54,190 nt of DNA from an uncultured Bacteroidales bacterium (GTDB lineage: Bacteria > Bacteroidota > Bacteroidia > Bacteroidales > F082), in contig CAMYYV010000004.1 of the NCBI GenBank assembly GCA_947303625.1, forward strand, positions 1-54,190, in the 5' to 3' direction. How positions within the stretch are numbered: position 1 is the first letter of the stretch; each line of letters opens with the position of its first letter. Both the position numbers and the translations under genes were made by a program. Shown one piece after another: positions 1 through 8,598 of this stretch. Under the pieces are notes generated by a model, which saw nothing but the letters and a program-made list of their open reading frames with translations, made no database searches and was not told the origin of the DNA.

Positions 1-11
1 CCATCACGAGG

Positions 12-473
12 ATGATGAAAGCATCGAACCGCGTCAAGGGCAGGAAGAGAGCCATCTATGTGGATGGTCCTTTCACCTTGGAAAGGATTCCGCAAGAAAC
101 CGACGAGCGTTTCTTGGTGTATCGTTGTGGCGCCGAAAAAGGAGAGCCCGGCTATTCCGAGAAAGACCATTCCGCTGCGCATTATGAGGGGCCCAAGACA
201 CCAGAAGGGATGAGAGAGTGGACCACCTGGTATGCCTTTGAAAAATTTGACGACGGCACCTATCAGGCCTCGCTCGATGAGTCATGGTGGTGGGGCGGTG
301 GCCACAATGATGGTGGCACCATTCACACCGACATCCCAGAAGAGTGGTTCAAACTGTCCTACGACGAGTTCCTCGAAAACGTGGTAACGCTTTCGGCAGC
401 AGCGCATTATGGCTTCACGCCTGATGAACTGAAAGAAAAGAAGGGATTGAAAGAATTCTTCGGCTTCAAATAA
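12..473 (+). CDS. hypothetical protein (possibly 5'-truncated by the window edge)
   Basis: 153 aa ORF; no in-frame stop between position 3 and the first ATG, so the N-terminus may lie outside the window; no family recognised. Confidence 0.6.
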   Translation: MMKASNRVKGRKRAIYVDGPFTLERIPQETDERFLVYRCGAEKGEPGYSEKDHSAAHYEGPKTPEGMREWTTWYAFEKFDDGTYQASLDESWWWGGGHNDGGTIHTDIPEEWFKLSYDEFLENVVTLSAAAHYGFTPDELKEKKGLKEFFGFK

Positions 474-486
474 CTCCAAGTCCTTT

Positions 487-702
487 CTATTCCGGCAGTT
501 TCTCGACGATCAATTCAACGGAATGGTTCTCCAACGAATTGTATTCGTCAAGGTGAAAGTGTCCATGCTCGCCTTCTTCATCGGCAAGCGTCAAAAGATG
601 ATTAGCCAATGACCGCAACCCAGCGGCGTTGGCCGACACGATGATGGCACCGTTTTCTATTTTTGTGGCTATCGTAAAGCCATCTTCCCAATGAAATTCC
701 AT
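487..702 (-). CDS. Imm32-like immunity protein, about 71 aa
   Basis: Translation from the internal ATG at 702: MEFHWEDGFTIATKIENGAIIVSANAAGLRSLANHLLTLADEEGEHGHFHLDEYNSLENHSVELIVEKLPE. The GLxSLAxHLLxLA...HxHLDEYNSLEnxSVELIVEK pattern resembles Imm32. A minus-strand TATCTTTG promoter at 720-727 supports this shorter start. Confidence 0.6.
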   Translation of the reverse strand: MEFHWEDGFTIATKIENGAIIVSANAAGLRSLANHLLTLADEEGEHGHFHLDEYNSLENHSVELIVEKLPE

Positions 703-728
703 GACAGTCCGTTTTGATGCAAAGATAA

Positions 729-1238
729 CTATTTTGTCGATGACACAAAGCCTGCTTCGTGTCTCAACAAGGCGATTTTGTTGTGCAGTCCGCCGCCATA
801 GCCTGTGAGTTTGCCCTTGGCACCCATCACGCGATGACAAGGCACGATGAGGCAGATGGGATTCCACCCAACCGCACCACCCACCGCCTGCGCGGAACGG
901 ACATTCATCCGTTTCGCAATTTCCCCATAGGTCATAGTTTGCCCAAAAGGTATCTCACAGACCATCTCTAATACCGCCTTGCGAAAAGGTGTCAGACCTT
1001 CCATGCGGTAGGATGGCGTGAAATTGGGCTGACGGCCTGAAAAATAGATATCTAACCAACGGTTTGTATCACGAATCACGGATGGTAGAGACGCAACATT
1101 TTGCGTCTCTACAACATCCGATATATGTTTGTATTCATCATGCGACCCTGCAAACCACAGGCCCGTCAGCACCTCGCCGTCGGTGCACATCAAAAGGTCG
1201 TCGAAACCTTCGGGCGTTGGGTAGAGGTAGGTATTCAT
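729..1238 (-). CDS. ogt: methylated-DNA--[protein]-cysteine S-methyltransferase
   Basis: Active-site context NPICLIVPCHRVMGAKGKLTGYGGGLHNKIALLRHE and IPFGQTMTYGEIAKRM; contains a repeat-derived loop (see repeat 1085-1112). Confidence 0.93.
   Translation of the reverse strand: MNTYLYPTPEGFDDLLMCTDGEVLTGLWFAGSHDEYKHISDVVETQNVASLPSVIRDTNRWLDIYFSGRQPNFTPSYRMEGLTPFRKAVLEMVCEIPFGQTMTYGEIAKRMNVRSAQAVGGAVGWNPICLIVPCHRVMGAKGKLTGYGGGLHNKIALLRHEAGFVSSTK
1085..1112. repeat. palindromic repeat GTAGAGACGCAA-catt-TTGCGTCTCTAC inside the ogt-type gene
   Basis: 12/12 arms and 4-nt loop; encodes VETQNVASL in the minus-strand frame. Confidence 0.93.
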
Positions 1239-1726
1239 CTCCCATCCTCCGATGCAAATTTGCGCAAGGCCGTTTCATCCAAGCGTTGCACAGTCCATTC
1301 ATCCATGGGCACAGCTCCAATGCTACGATACACCGTCAGGGCGGGTTTGTTCCAGTCGAGGCAGATCCATTCCATCCGGCCGCAGTTGCGTTTCACGGCG
1401 ATCTTGGCGAGGTATTTCAACAGTGCCTTGCCATAGCCACGACCACGTTTCTCGGGGAGGATGAACAGATCCTCGAGATAGAGGCCTTTGCGCCCGACAA
1501 AGGTGGAGAAATTGTGGAAAAACAGGGCGAAACCGACAACTACGCCATCTTCCTCGGCGAAGACCACCTCGGCGGAACGCTCCACAAAAAGGGAATGATA
1601 TAGGGTGGCTTCGTCGGCCACAACCTCATTGGCACATTTCTCGTAAACGGCGAGTTTCTTGATGAATTCGAGGACCAGGGCTGCCTCTTCGGGCCTCGCG
1701 GGACGGATGGTAAATTGGTTGTTCAT
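1235..1726 (-). CDS. GNAT family N-acetyltransferase
   Basis: IRPARPEEAALVLEFIKKLA...LYLEDLFILPEKRGRGYGKALLKYLAKIA...WNKPALTVYRSIGA; stop overlaps the start of the downstream ogt. Confidence 0.9.
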   Translation of the reverse strand: MNNQFTIRPARPEEAALVLEFIKKLAVYEKCANEVVADEATLYHSLFVERSAEVVFAEEDGVVVGFALFFHNFSTFVGRKGLYLEDLFILPEKRGRGYGKALLKYLAKIAVKRNCGRMEWICLDWNKPALTVYRSIGAVPMDEWTVQRLDETALRKFASEDGR

Positions 1727-1729
1727 GGT

Positions 1730-2236
1730 TTAGTTATTGGATTGTTTCTTAATCATTTTACCCCGAAGATGCTTCAGCGCGGCCGGCAGCACCTCAGGTT
1801 CCATCATTTGGAGCGCGGTATTGAATTCTTCGAGCAGCTCTGGATAATGTACACTCTGCGCATAGGTCAACTTGATGGCCAGGCTCTTCACGCCGATAGG
1901 CTCATTGGAGAGCATGGCATTGAAGCAGAAATCGAGGAAGTCGGTGCGGATATGATCAGCCTCAAAAGGCGTTCTCTCCAAGAGGTTCATGATGAGGCGG
2001 CGCTTGGTGGTACTCTCGGTGCGCATCGCCTCGTCAATGAGAACGTTTTGCCGCTCGGTCAGCCAGGCATCTTCCGTCTTAGGTAAATGCGTCAGCACCC
2101 AAGCGGCATTGTCGGAAGTGCGCTTGTCGTCATCGAAAAGCAACTGAAACAGTTCCTCATTGAAGTCGGCTTGGGCTATGGCCTTGGCATCGCCTCCACT
2201 GATTCTGCCCGATAATATGGTTTTGAGTTCGGACAT
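1730..2236 (-). CDS. conserved hypothetical protein, helical-repeat (HEAT-like) appearance
   Basis: 168 aa ORF; alternating helical segments (NAAWVLTHLPK, RRLIMNLLERTPF, KSLAIKLTYAQ); in line with the flanking minus-strand genes. Confidence 0.6.
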   Translation of the reverse strand: MSELKTILSGRISGGDAKAIAQADFNEELFQLLFDDDKRTSDNAAWVLTHLPKTEDAWLTERQNVLIDEAMRTESTTKRRLIMNLLERTPFEADHIRTDFLDFCFNAMLSNEPIGVKSLAIKLTYAQSVHYPELLEEFNTALQMMEPEVLPAALKHLRGKMIKKQSNN

Positions 2237-2240
2237 AATT

Positions 2241-3641
2241 CTAGTCAGGCAGCCGCTTCACAGGGAAAGTGAAATAAGTGTCCGGGAACGGCTCGTTCTT
2301 CAACGTGAAATGCCACCACTCTTCACCGATGGGTTTAAAGCCATGGCGCAGCATAGCCTCTCGCAATATCATGCGGTTGTGGAACTGCTCGGCGGTGATT
2401 TGTGCATTGCCTTTGTACTTGCCGGTCTTGGGATCACCACCGTAGTCGGGATGACTCTCGCGGCCAAACCAATCGAAAGTGCCGCCCATGTCCACTTCTT
2501 TCTCCGTCGCCATGTCGAATAATGTCAAGTCGACGGTAGAACCGCGCGTGTGACCACTCCGTTTGGCGATGTAGCCCAACTCGAAGAGCTTGTCACGGGG
2601 CACATCAGGATAGAAATAGCGTCTCATCAGCGTATCGTTGACATCGGTGGCCCAGCGCACGAAATGGTCGACAGCGCACTGTGGACGGTAAGCGTCATAA
2701 ATCTTAAGACGATAGCCTTGTTTCATCAAGTCGTCGCTCACAGCGCGAAGACTGTCAGCGGCCTGACGGGTCATCAAGGCAATAGGCTCCTCATACCCAT
2801 CCACGCGCGTGCCAACGAAGTTATAAGTGCCATAATAGCGGATTTCCAGGATGACATCAGGAATGGCCTCGCCCAGATTAACGAACTGGCTGTAATCGTC
2901 GGTCGGCGAAATGGCTCCTTTCATCCGTTTGAATTCGGTTTTTGCCTTCTCGAGCTGTGCAAGAAACTCAGGGCTGGTATGCAAGGCAGCATAGCCGATG
3001 CTGGCCCCCACACGGGTGGCGTCGATGTCGCTTTGCCAGTGAGCACCTTCGATCACGCGGCTTTCGCAATACATCCATCCACGGGCATAGAGGGTATCGG
3101 CCCGCTCCGGATTGATTTCCGCCAAAAGCAAGGCAGCCAACCAGCCTCGCATGGTATGGCCGGAAGGATAGCTACCTTCACCGCTCAGCTCCGTCTCTGT
3201 TTGTGACGACAGTAGATGTTCTTGATACATCTCGAACGGACGCAACCTGTGGTAGTAAGCCTTAGGAGCCACCCGCATCTGGTCGGTGGTGGCCATGCTG
3301 TTCACCAAGAGCTTCCATATCTCCGGAGTCTTCGTTTTGGAGAGGGTCAGCCCAAAGGGCACGTTGAACTCGGCCAGTAGTGCCTCGTATGACCATATGG
3401 CATCACGTCGGGCAATGGCGGCACGCTCCGAGTTGAGACGTTGCGTCTTCCCCCATTGGTAACGCACAACGTCATAAGAGAATTCCGGGCTTTCAAAAGC
3501 AGGGGGCGGCGGCAGGCACTTGATGAGGTCAGGGAGCTCCTCGGCACTGAAATACAGCTTAATATCATCGTTTTGCGCCTTGACTTGTAGGCTACCGCAA
3601 AACAAGATGGCGGCAAGTACTGTTATGACAATCCTTTTCAT
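2241..3641 (-). CDS. secreted bifunctional protein: PAP2/class A acid phosphatase domain fused to VanX/DdpX-type D-alanyl-D-alanine dipeptidase
   Basis: Signal peptide MKRIVITVLAAILFCGSLQVKAQ; phosphatase signature KAYYHRLRP + PSGH + SRVIEGAHWQSD (Kx6RP-PSGH-SRx5Hx3D); dipeptidase motifs IYDAYRP, SGHTRGSTVDLTLFD and EEWWHF. Confidence 0.9.
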   Translation of the reverse strand: MKRIVITVLAAILFCGSLQVKAQNDDIKLYFSAEELPDLIKCLPPPPAFESPEFSYDVVRYQWGKTQRLNSERAAIARRDAIWSYEALLAEFNVPFGLTLSKTKTPEIWKLLVNSMATTDQMRVAPKAYYHRLRPFEMYQEHLLSSQTETELSGEGSYPSGHTMRGWLAALLLAEINPERADTLYARGWMYCESRVIEGAHWQSDIDATRVGASIGYAALHTSPEFLAQLEKAKTEFKRMKGAISPTDDYSQFVNLGEAIPDVILEIRYYGTYNFVGTRVDGYEEPIALMTRQAADSLRAVSDDLMKQGYRLKIYDAYRPQCAVDHFVRWATDVNDTLMRRYFYPDVPRDKLFELGYIAKRSGHTRGSTVDLTLFDMATEKEVDMGGTFDWFGRESHPDYGGDPKTGKYKGNAQITAEQFHNRMILREAMLRHGFKPIGEEWWHFTLKNEPFPDTYFTFPVKRLPD

Positions 3642-3644
3642 ACT

Positions 3645-4088
3645 CTATAGGATTTGAGCGGTGTGATTCTTGGTATCCACTTTTGCAATGGCATCAATGA
3701 TGATACCTTCTTCGTTGATGACATAGGTGGTGCGCAGTGTGCCTTCGGTCACCTTGCCGTACATCTTCTTCTCGCCCCATGCCTCATAGGCTTTCAGGAT
3801 GGTCAAATCAGTGTCGGCGATGAGGTGGAAAGGAAGATTGTATTTGGCAATGAAGCGTTGGTGCGAGGCGGCACTGTCGCGGCTGACACCCAGCACATTA
3901 TAACCCAAGGCGAGGAAACGCTCGTAGTTGTCGCGCAGGTCGCAGGCCTCGGCGGTGCAGCCAGGGGTGCTGTCCTTGGGATAGAAGTAAAGTACCAGCT
4001 TCTTGCCGGTAAAGTCGGTAAGTTTCACCAGGTTGCCGTTCTCGTCTTGCCCTTCAAAATATGGGGCTTTGGTTCCTTTTTGTAACAT
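3645..4088 (-). CDS. bcp: thioredoxin-dependent peroxiredoxin, Bcp type
   Basis: KGTKAPYFEGQDENGNLVKLTDFTGKKLVLYFYPKDSTPGCTAEACDLRD, typical Bcp motif. Confidence 0.95.
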   Translation of the reverse strand: MLQKGTKAPYFEGQDENGNLVKLTDFTGKKLVLYFYPKDSTPGCTAEACDLRDNYERFLALGYNVLGVSRDSAASHQRFIAKYNLPFHLIADTDLTILKAYEAWGEKKMYGKVTEGTLRTTYVINEEGIIIDAIAKVDTKNHTAQIL

Positions 4089-4139
4089 GGCTTGTATATT
4101 ATTTTCAAGTATTTAATTAAACAAATAGCATTTCGCCGC

Positions 4140-5033
4140 TTATTCAGTGATTAACGAGGTGTCGGGGTCAAGGCCTTTCAAATATCGCCAAGAGTGAAGG
4201 TATTTCTTTTCGTGGGCGACATACCAATCAGTGATTTCCGGCAAACGCCAGATGTCCATGTTGTCTTCCAAGTCGGCAATCTTCACTTCTTTGGCAATCT
4301 CGTTCTTCGAAGCTCGAATGATGAATTGGGCGTAGGTCTCGTCATCTTTACGGCTCAACGCGAGTACAGCTTCAACGATATCATCGTCAAAACCGCATTG
4401 TTTCAAATAGTCAGCCGTGACAAAAGTGTCTTCAATGGTATCGTGCAACAAAGCGGCTATCTTCGCTTTTTTGCTTTTACATCTGGCACTCACCCGCAGA
4501 GGATGGCTGATATAATCCTCGCCCGATTTGTCCTTTTGTCCCTTGTGGGCTTCGCGAGCCAAGGCCTCAGCCTTTTCAAGCATGTCTTCAGCCATCAGAT
4601 ATTGAACAGTCGCATCCCAATCGGGGAATTGCTCCGAGCCAAACTTGATCCATTCTCCTTCAAATTCCGACGTCCCGTTCTTGCCCCTGTCGTCAATGAG
4701 ATAGTCGCCCTTGCAGAGGTCTTTCCTATGGGTGATGACCATCCTTTTGTGAAAGATATCGTCGAAATACTTGGTCACCCATGCCACCTTGTCGGACCAC
4801 GCCGACGGGTTCTTCCACGGGGCTGTGGATAGAATGAAAACATCATATTTCTCAGACAGTTGACGGACAGCCTCAAAGGCCCCCTTCATTGGTTCCATCA
4901 GGCCAAAGAGGCCGGGGATTTCATCCAGCCGGCCTTCGTATTCCCTTTTCGTCTGCTCATCAATCTTATCCAAACCGGTTTGGAAATCGACAAGTACATT
5001 GTCCATATCGAAAAAAAGACGCTTCTTGGTCAT
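4140..5033 (-). CDS. 5'(3')-nucleotidase (NT5C-like, HAD) fused to C-terminal HD/SpoT-like phosphohydrolase domain
   Basis: N-terminus FFDMDNVLVDFQTGLDK...FILSTAPW...LIDDRGKNG; C-terminus EALAREAHKGQKDKSGEDYISHPLRV...KIAALLHDTIEDTFVTADYL. Confidence 0.87.
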   Translation of the reverse strand: MTKKRLFFDMDNVLVDFQTGLDKIDEQTKREYEGRLDEIPGLFGLMEPMKGAFEAVRQLSEKYDVFILSTAPWKNPSAWSDKVAWVTKYFDDIFHKRMVITHRKDLCKGDYLIDDRGKNGTSEFEGEWIKFGSEQFPDWDATVQYLMAEDMLEKAEALAREAHKGQKDKSGEDYISHPLRVSARCKSKKAKIAALLHDTIEDTFVTADYLKQCGFDDDIVEAVLALSRKDDETYAQFIIRASKNEIAKEVKIADLEDNMDIWRLPEITDWYVAHEKKYLHSWRYLKGLDPDTSLITE

Positions 5034-5115
5034 AGTATCGTATCAGTTTGTGATTTGCTTCAACAATCTGCAAATATACAACTTTTTATCCGAAAAACTC
5101 AAGCCATGAAAACGA

Positions 5116-5147
5116 TTTGCTCATCTCCCGAAAAACCAGTATTTTTG
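5116..5147 (+). promoter_or_regulatory. Bacteroidota promoter for sdhCAB (-33 TTTG, 20-nt spacer, -7 TATTTTTG)
   Basis: TTTG at 5116-5119 and TATTTTTG at 5140-5147, just upstream of sdhC (5167). Confidence 0.7.
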
Positions 5148-5166
5148 CGGTCGAAATAATCCCGAT

Positions 5167-5811
5167 ATGAACCTACCAAAAATACACTCCATCTCGAAGA
5201 AGATTCTTGTAGCACTATTGGGTGCCTTCCTGAGCATCTTCCTGCTATTCCATGCCAGCGCCAACCTATGCATCCTGAGAAACGACGGTGGCACCTGGTA
5301 TAACGCCTTCTGCGACTTCATGGGCACCAACTATGTCATCAAAGTCTTCGAAATCGTGCTGTTGGGTGCCTTGCTGCTCCACATCGTCCTGACCATCTGG
5401 TTGGCCATCACCAACAAACTGGCTCGCCCAAAAGGTTACCACAAACCACAACGCTCCAAAACACACACGGGCTCCAAGCTGCAGATTTGGAGTGGCATTC
5501 TTATTTTCGCCTGCCTACTGCTGCATTTCACCGACTTCTATTTTGTCAAACTTGGCCTGATAAACGGCGAACTCAACTTCTACGAACAGGCACATCAGAA
5601 ATTCCAAATCCCGCACATCGCGATTTCGTATCTGGTATTCTTTGTTGTTGTATGGTTTCACATGCGCCATGGCTTTGCCGCCATTTTTCAGACCTTCGGA
5701 CTCTACAATTACAAATACGGAAAGGCCATCGAGATTATTGGCATCATATACGCCACGGTCATCTGCCTGATGTTCGCTTCTGTGGTCATCGGGGTTTATT
5801 TCGGACTTTAA
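5167..5811 (+). CDS. sdhC: succinate dehydrogenase/fumarate reductase cytochrome b subunit
   Basis: Multi-TM protein with conserved His residues, directly upstream of the sdhA and sdhB homologs. Confidence 0.92.
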   Translation: MNLPKIHSISKKILVALLGAFLSIFLLFHASANLCILRNDGGTWYNAFCDFMGTNYVIKVFEIVLLGALLLHIVLTIWLAITNKLARPKGYHKPQRSKTHTGSKLQIWSGILIFACLLLHFTDFYFVKLGLINGELNFYEQAHQKFQIPHIAISYLVFFVVVWFHMRHGFAAIFQTFGLYNYKYGKAIEIIGIIYATVICLMFASVVIGVYFGL

Positions 5812-5822
5812 CCTGATTATAC

Positions 5823-7784
5823 ATGAAACTTGACTCTAAAATACCCGCTGGTCCGCTCGCCGAGAAATGGACCAACTATAAAGCCTCGCAGAAACTGGTC
5901 AACCCAGCCAACAAACGCAAGCTCGACATCATCGTGGTAGGCACGGGACTGGCCGGCGCTTCGGCAGCCGCGTCATTGGGTGCCATGGGCTTCAACGTCG
6001 AAATCTTCTGCATCCAAGACTCACCCCGTCGTGCCCACAGCATCGCTGCTCAAGGCGGCATCAACGCGGCAAAGAACTACCAGAACGACGGCGACAGCGT
6101 GGAACGTCTTTTCCGCGACACTATCAAAGGCGGCGACTACCGTTCCCGTGAGGCCAATGTGTACCGTTTGGCCGAGGTCAGCGGTGCCATCATCGACCAA
6201 TGTGTGGCGCAAGGTGTGCCCTTCGCCCGTGACTACGGCGGACTGCTCGACAACCGCTCCTTCGGTGGCGCACAAGTCAGCAGGACCTTCTATGCCAAAG
6301 GGCAAACAGGACAACAGTTGCTGCTTGGTGCCTATGGCGCCTTAAGTCGTGAAATTGCCCGCGGCACAGTGAAGATGCACACGCGCTGCGAGATGATGGA
6401 CCTTGTGGTGGTAGATGGCCGCGCCCGTGGCATCATCATCCGTAACCTCGTCAACGGTGACCTGGAACGCTATGCGGCTCACGCCGTGGTGCTCGCCACT
6501 GGCGGCTACGGCAACCTCTATTACCTCTCCACCAACGCTATGAATAGCAATGGCAGCGCCGCTTGGGTATGCCACCGTAAGGGTGCCGCCTTCGCCAACC
6601 CCTGCTATGTGCAAATCCATCCGACCTGCATCCCTGTGCATGGCGACTATCAATCAAAGCTCACGCTAATGAGCGAGAGTCTCCGCAACGACGGACGCAT
6701 CTGGGTTCCCAAGAAAAAAGAAGATGCCGAAGCTATCCGTGCAGGTAAGCTGAAGCCCACCGAGATACCCGAAGAGAACCGCGACTACTATCTGGAACGC
6801 CGCTATCCCGCCTTCGGCAACCTCGTGCCTCGTGATGTGGCCAGCCGTGCTGCCAAAGAACGTTGCGACGCGGGCTATGGTGTGGGAACGGGCTATGCCG
6901 TCTACCTCGACTTCGCCGACGCCATCCAACGTCTTGGCAAAGATGCCGTTGAGCAGAAATACGGCAACCTCTTCCAAATGTACCAGAAGATAACGGACGA
7001 GAACCCTTACGAAACCCCGATGATGATATACCCTGCCATCCATTACACCATGGGCGGCCTTTGGGTAGACTACGAGTTGCAGACCACCATCCCAGGACTC
7101 TTCGCCGCTGGTGAAGCCAACTTCAGCGACCACGGTGCCAACCGCCTCGGCGCCTCTGCACTGATGCAAGGACTGGCTGATGGCTATTTTGTATTGCCTT
7201 ACACCTTGCAGAACTACCTTGCCGACCAAATCTATGCAGGAAAAATTTCGGCGACATCGCCCGAGTTTGATGCTGCAGAAGAAGCGGTGCGGCAAAGGAT
7301 TAATAAACTAATGAATAATTCGGCCCTTCGACAGGCTCAGGGACCTTCAGACATGAAAACCGTGGATCATTTCCATAAAGAATTAGGCAAGATCATGTGG
7401 GAATACTGCGGCATGGCACGCAACACCGAGAGCCTTACAAAAGCTAAAGAATTGGCCACCAAACTGGAAAACGAGTTCTGGAAATCGGTCTTCATCCCTG
7501 GCACTGCCAACGAATTCAACCCCGAGTTGGAGAAGGCCTGTCGTTTGGAGGACTATTTCGAGCTGGCGCAACTCGTCATCGCCGACGCTTTGCACCGCGA
7601 GGAATCCTGTGGCGGACATTTCCGCACGGAGCACCAGACTGAGGACGGTGAGACCCTCCGCGATGACGAACATTTTATGTATGTCGCGGCATGGGAATAC
7701 CATGGCCACGGCCAGCCCGAGACCATGGAGAAAGAACCGTTAATTTATGAACATATTCAAATTGCAAATAGAAACTATAAATAA
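5823..7784 (+). CDS. sdhA: succinate dehydrogenase/fumarate reductase flavoprotein subunit
   Basis: [25 protein letters not shown] motif, [31 protein letters not shown]; contains a repeat-encoded insertion ALRQAQGP. Confidence 0.97.
   Translation: MKLDSKIPAGPLAEKWTNYKASQKLVNPANKRKLDIIVVGTGLAGASAAASLGAMGFNVEIFCIQDSPRRAHSIAAQGGINAAKNYQNDGDSVERLFRDTIKGGDYRSREANVYRLAEVSGAIIDQCVAQGVPFARDYGGLLDNRSFGGAQVSRTFYAKGQTGQQLLLGAYGALSREIARGTVKMHTRCEMMDLVVVDGRARGIIIRNLVNGDLERYAAHAVVLATGGYGNLYYLSTNAMNSNGSAAWVCHRKGAAFANPCYVQIHPTCIPVHGDYQSKLTLMSESLRNDGRIWVPKKKEDAEAIRAGKLKPTEIPEENRDYYLERRYPAFGNLVPRDVASRAAKERCDAGYGVGTGYAVYLDFADAIQRLGKDAVEQKYGNLFQMYQKITDENPYETPMMIYPAIHYTMGGLWVDYELQTTIPGLFAAGEANFSDHGANRLGASALMQGLADGYFVLPYTLQNYLADQIYAGKISATSPEFDAAEEAVRQRINKLMNNSALRQAQGPSDMKTVDHFHKELGKIMWEYCGMARNTESLTKAKELATKLENEFWKSVFIPGTANEFNPELEKACRLEDYFELAQLVIADALHREESCGGHFRTEHQTEDGETLRDDEHFMYVAAWEYHGHGQPETMEKEPLIYEHIQIANRNYK
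7321..7347. repeat. dispersed repeat CGGCCCTTCGACAGGCTCAGGGACCTT, copy 1, inside sdhA
   Basis: 27-nt exact match to 43533-43559; encodes (S)ALRQAQGP(S) in the sdhA frame. Confidence 0.95.
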
Positions 7785-7789
7785 TTAAA

Positions 7790-7820
7790 TGTACGGCTGC
7801 CACAATGTGACAGCCCTACA
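7790..7820. repeat. imperfect palindrome TGTACGGCTGCCACA-a-TGTGACAGCCCTACA between sdhA and sdhB
   Basis: 15-nt arms with 13/15 complementarity and a 1-nt centre. Confidence 0.85.
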
Positions 7821-7831
7821 ATATAACAAAC

Positions 7832-8590
7832 ATGAACTTCACTTTACATATATGGCGGCAAGAGAACGCCCGTGCCAAGGGGCATTTCGAGACCTATCCT
7901 TTGGACGGCATCTCGCCCGACTGTTCCTTCCTTGAGATGCTCGACATCCTGAACGAGGGGCTTATCAACGACCGCATCGCACATCCCGTGTGCTTCGACA
8001 ACGACTGCCGCGAGGGTATCTGCGGCATGTGCGGACTCTATATCAACGGCCGCCCCCATGGCAACGACGACGGCATCACCACCTGCCAGCTCCACATGCG
8101 CAAGTTCAAGGATGGTGATGACATTTGGGTTGAGCCCTGGCGAGCCAAGGCCTTCCCCGTCATCCGTGACTTGGTGGTAGACCGTTCCGCTTTCGACAAG
8201 ATCATTCAGGCCGGAGGCTACATCAGTGTCACCACGGGCGGCGTTCCCGATGCCAACACGATTCCCATTCCAAAACATGCCGCCGACATGGCAATGGACG
8301 CGGCTTCGTGCATCGGCTGCGGTGCATGCGTGGCAGCTTGTAAAAATGCCAGCGCCATGCTGTTCGTGGGTGCCAAGATCAGCCATCTGGCTTTGTTGCC
8401 ACAAGGCCAAGTCGAGGCCGCCGACCGTGTGAAGAAAATGGTCGCCAAAATGGACGAGTTGGGCTTCGGCAGTTGCACCAACACCTATGCCTGCGAGGCC
8501 GAATGCCCGAAGCTCATCAAGCGGCAGAATATCTCAAGGCTCAATCGGCAGTGGATTGGGGCATTGTTCGGGAGAGATAGAAAGGAATAA
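7832..8590 (+). CDS. sdhB: succinate dehydrogenase/fumarate reductase iron-sulfur subunit
   Basis: [20 protein letters not shown] (2Fe-2S) and [14 protein letters not shown] (4Fe-4S). Confidence 0.97.
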   Translation: MNFTLHIWRQENARAKGHFETYPLDGISPDCSFLEMLDILNEGLINDRIAHPVCFDNDCREGICGMCGLYINGRPHGNDDGITTCQLHMRKFKDGDDIWVEPWRAKAFPVIRDLVVDRSAFDKIIQAGGYISVTTGGVPDANTIPIPKHAADMAMDAASCIGCGACVAACKNASAMLFVGAKISHLALLPQGQVEAADRVKKMVAKMDELGFGSCTNTYACEAECPKLIKRQNISRLNRQWIGALFGRDRKE

Positions 8591-8598
8591 AGGTACAA

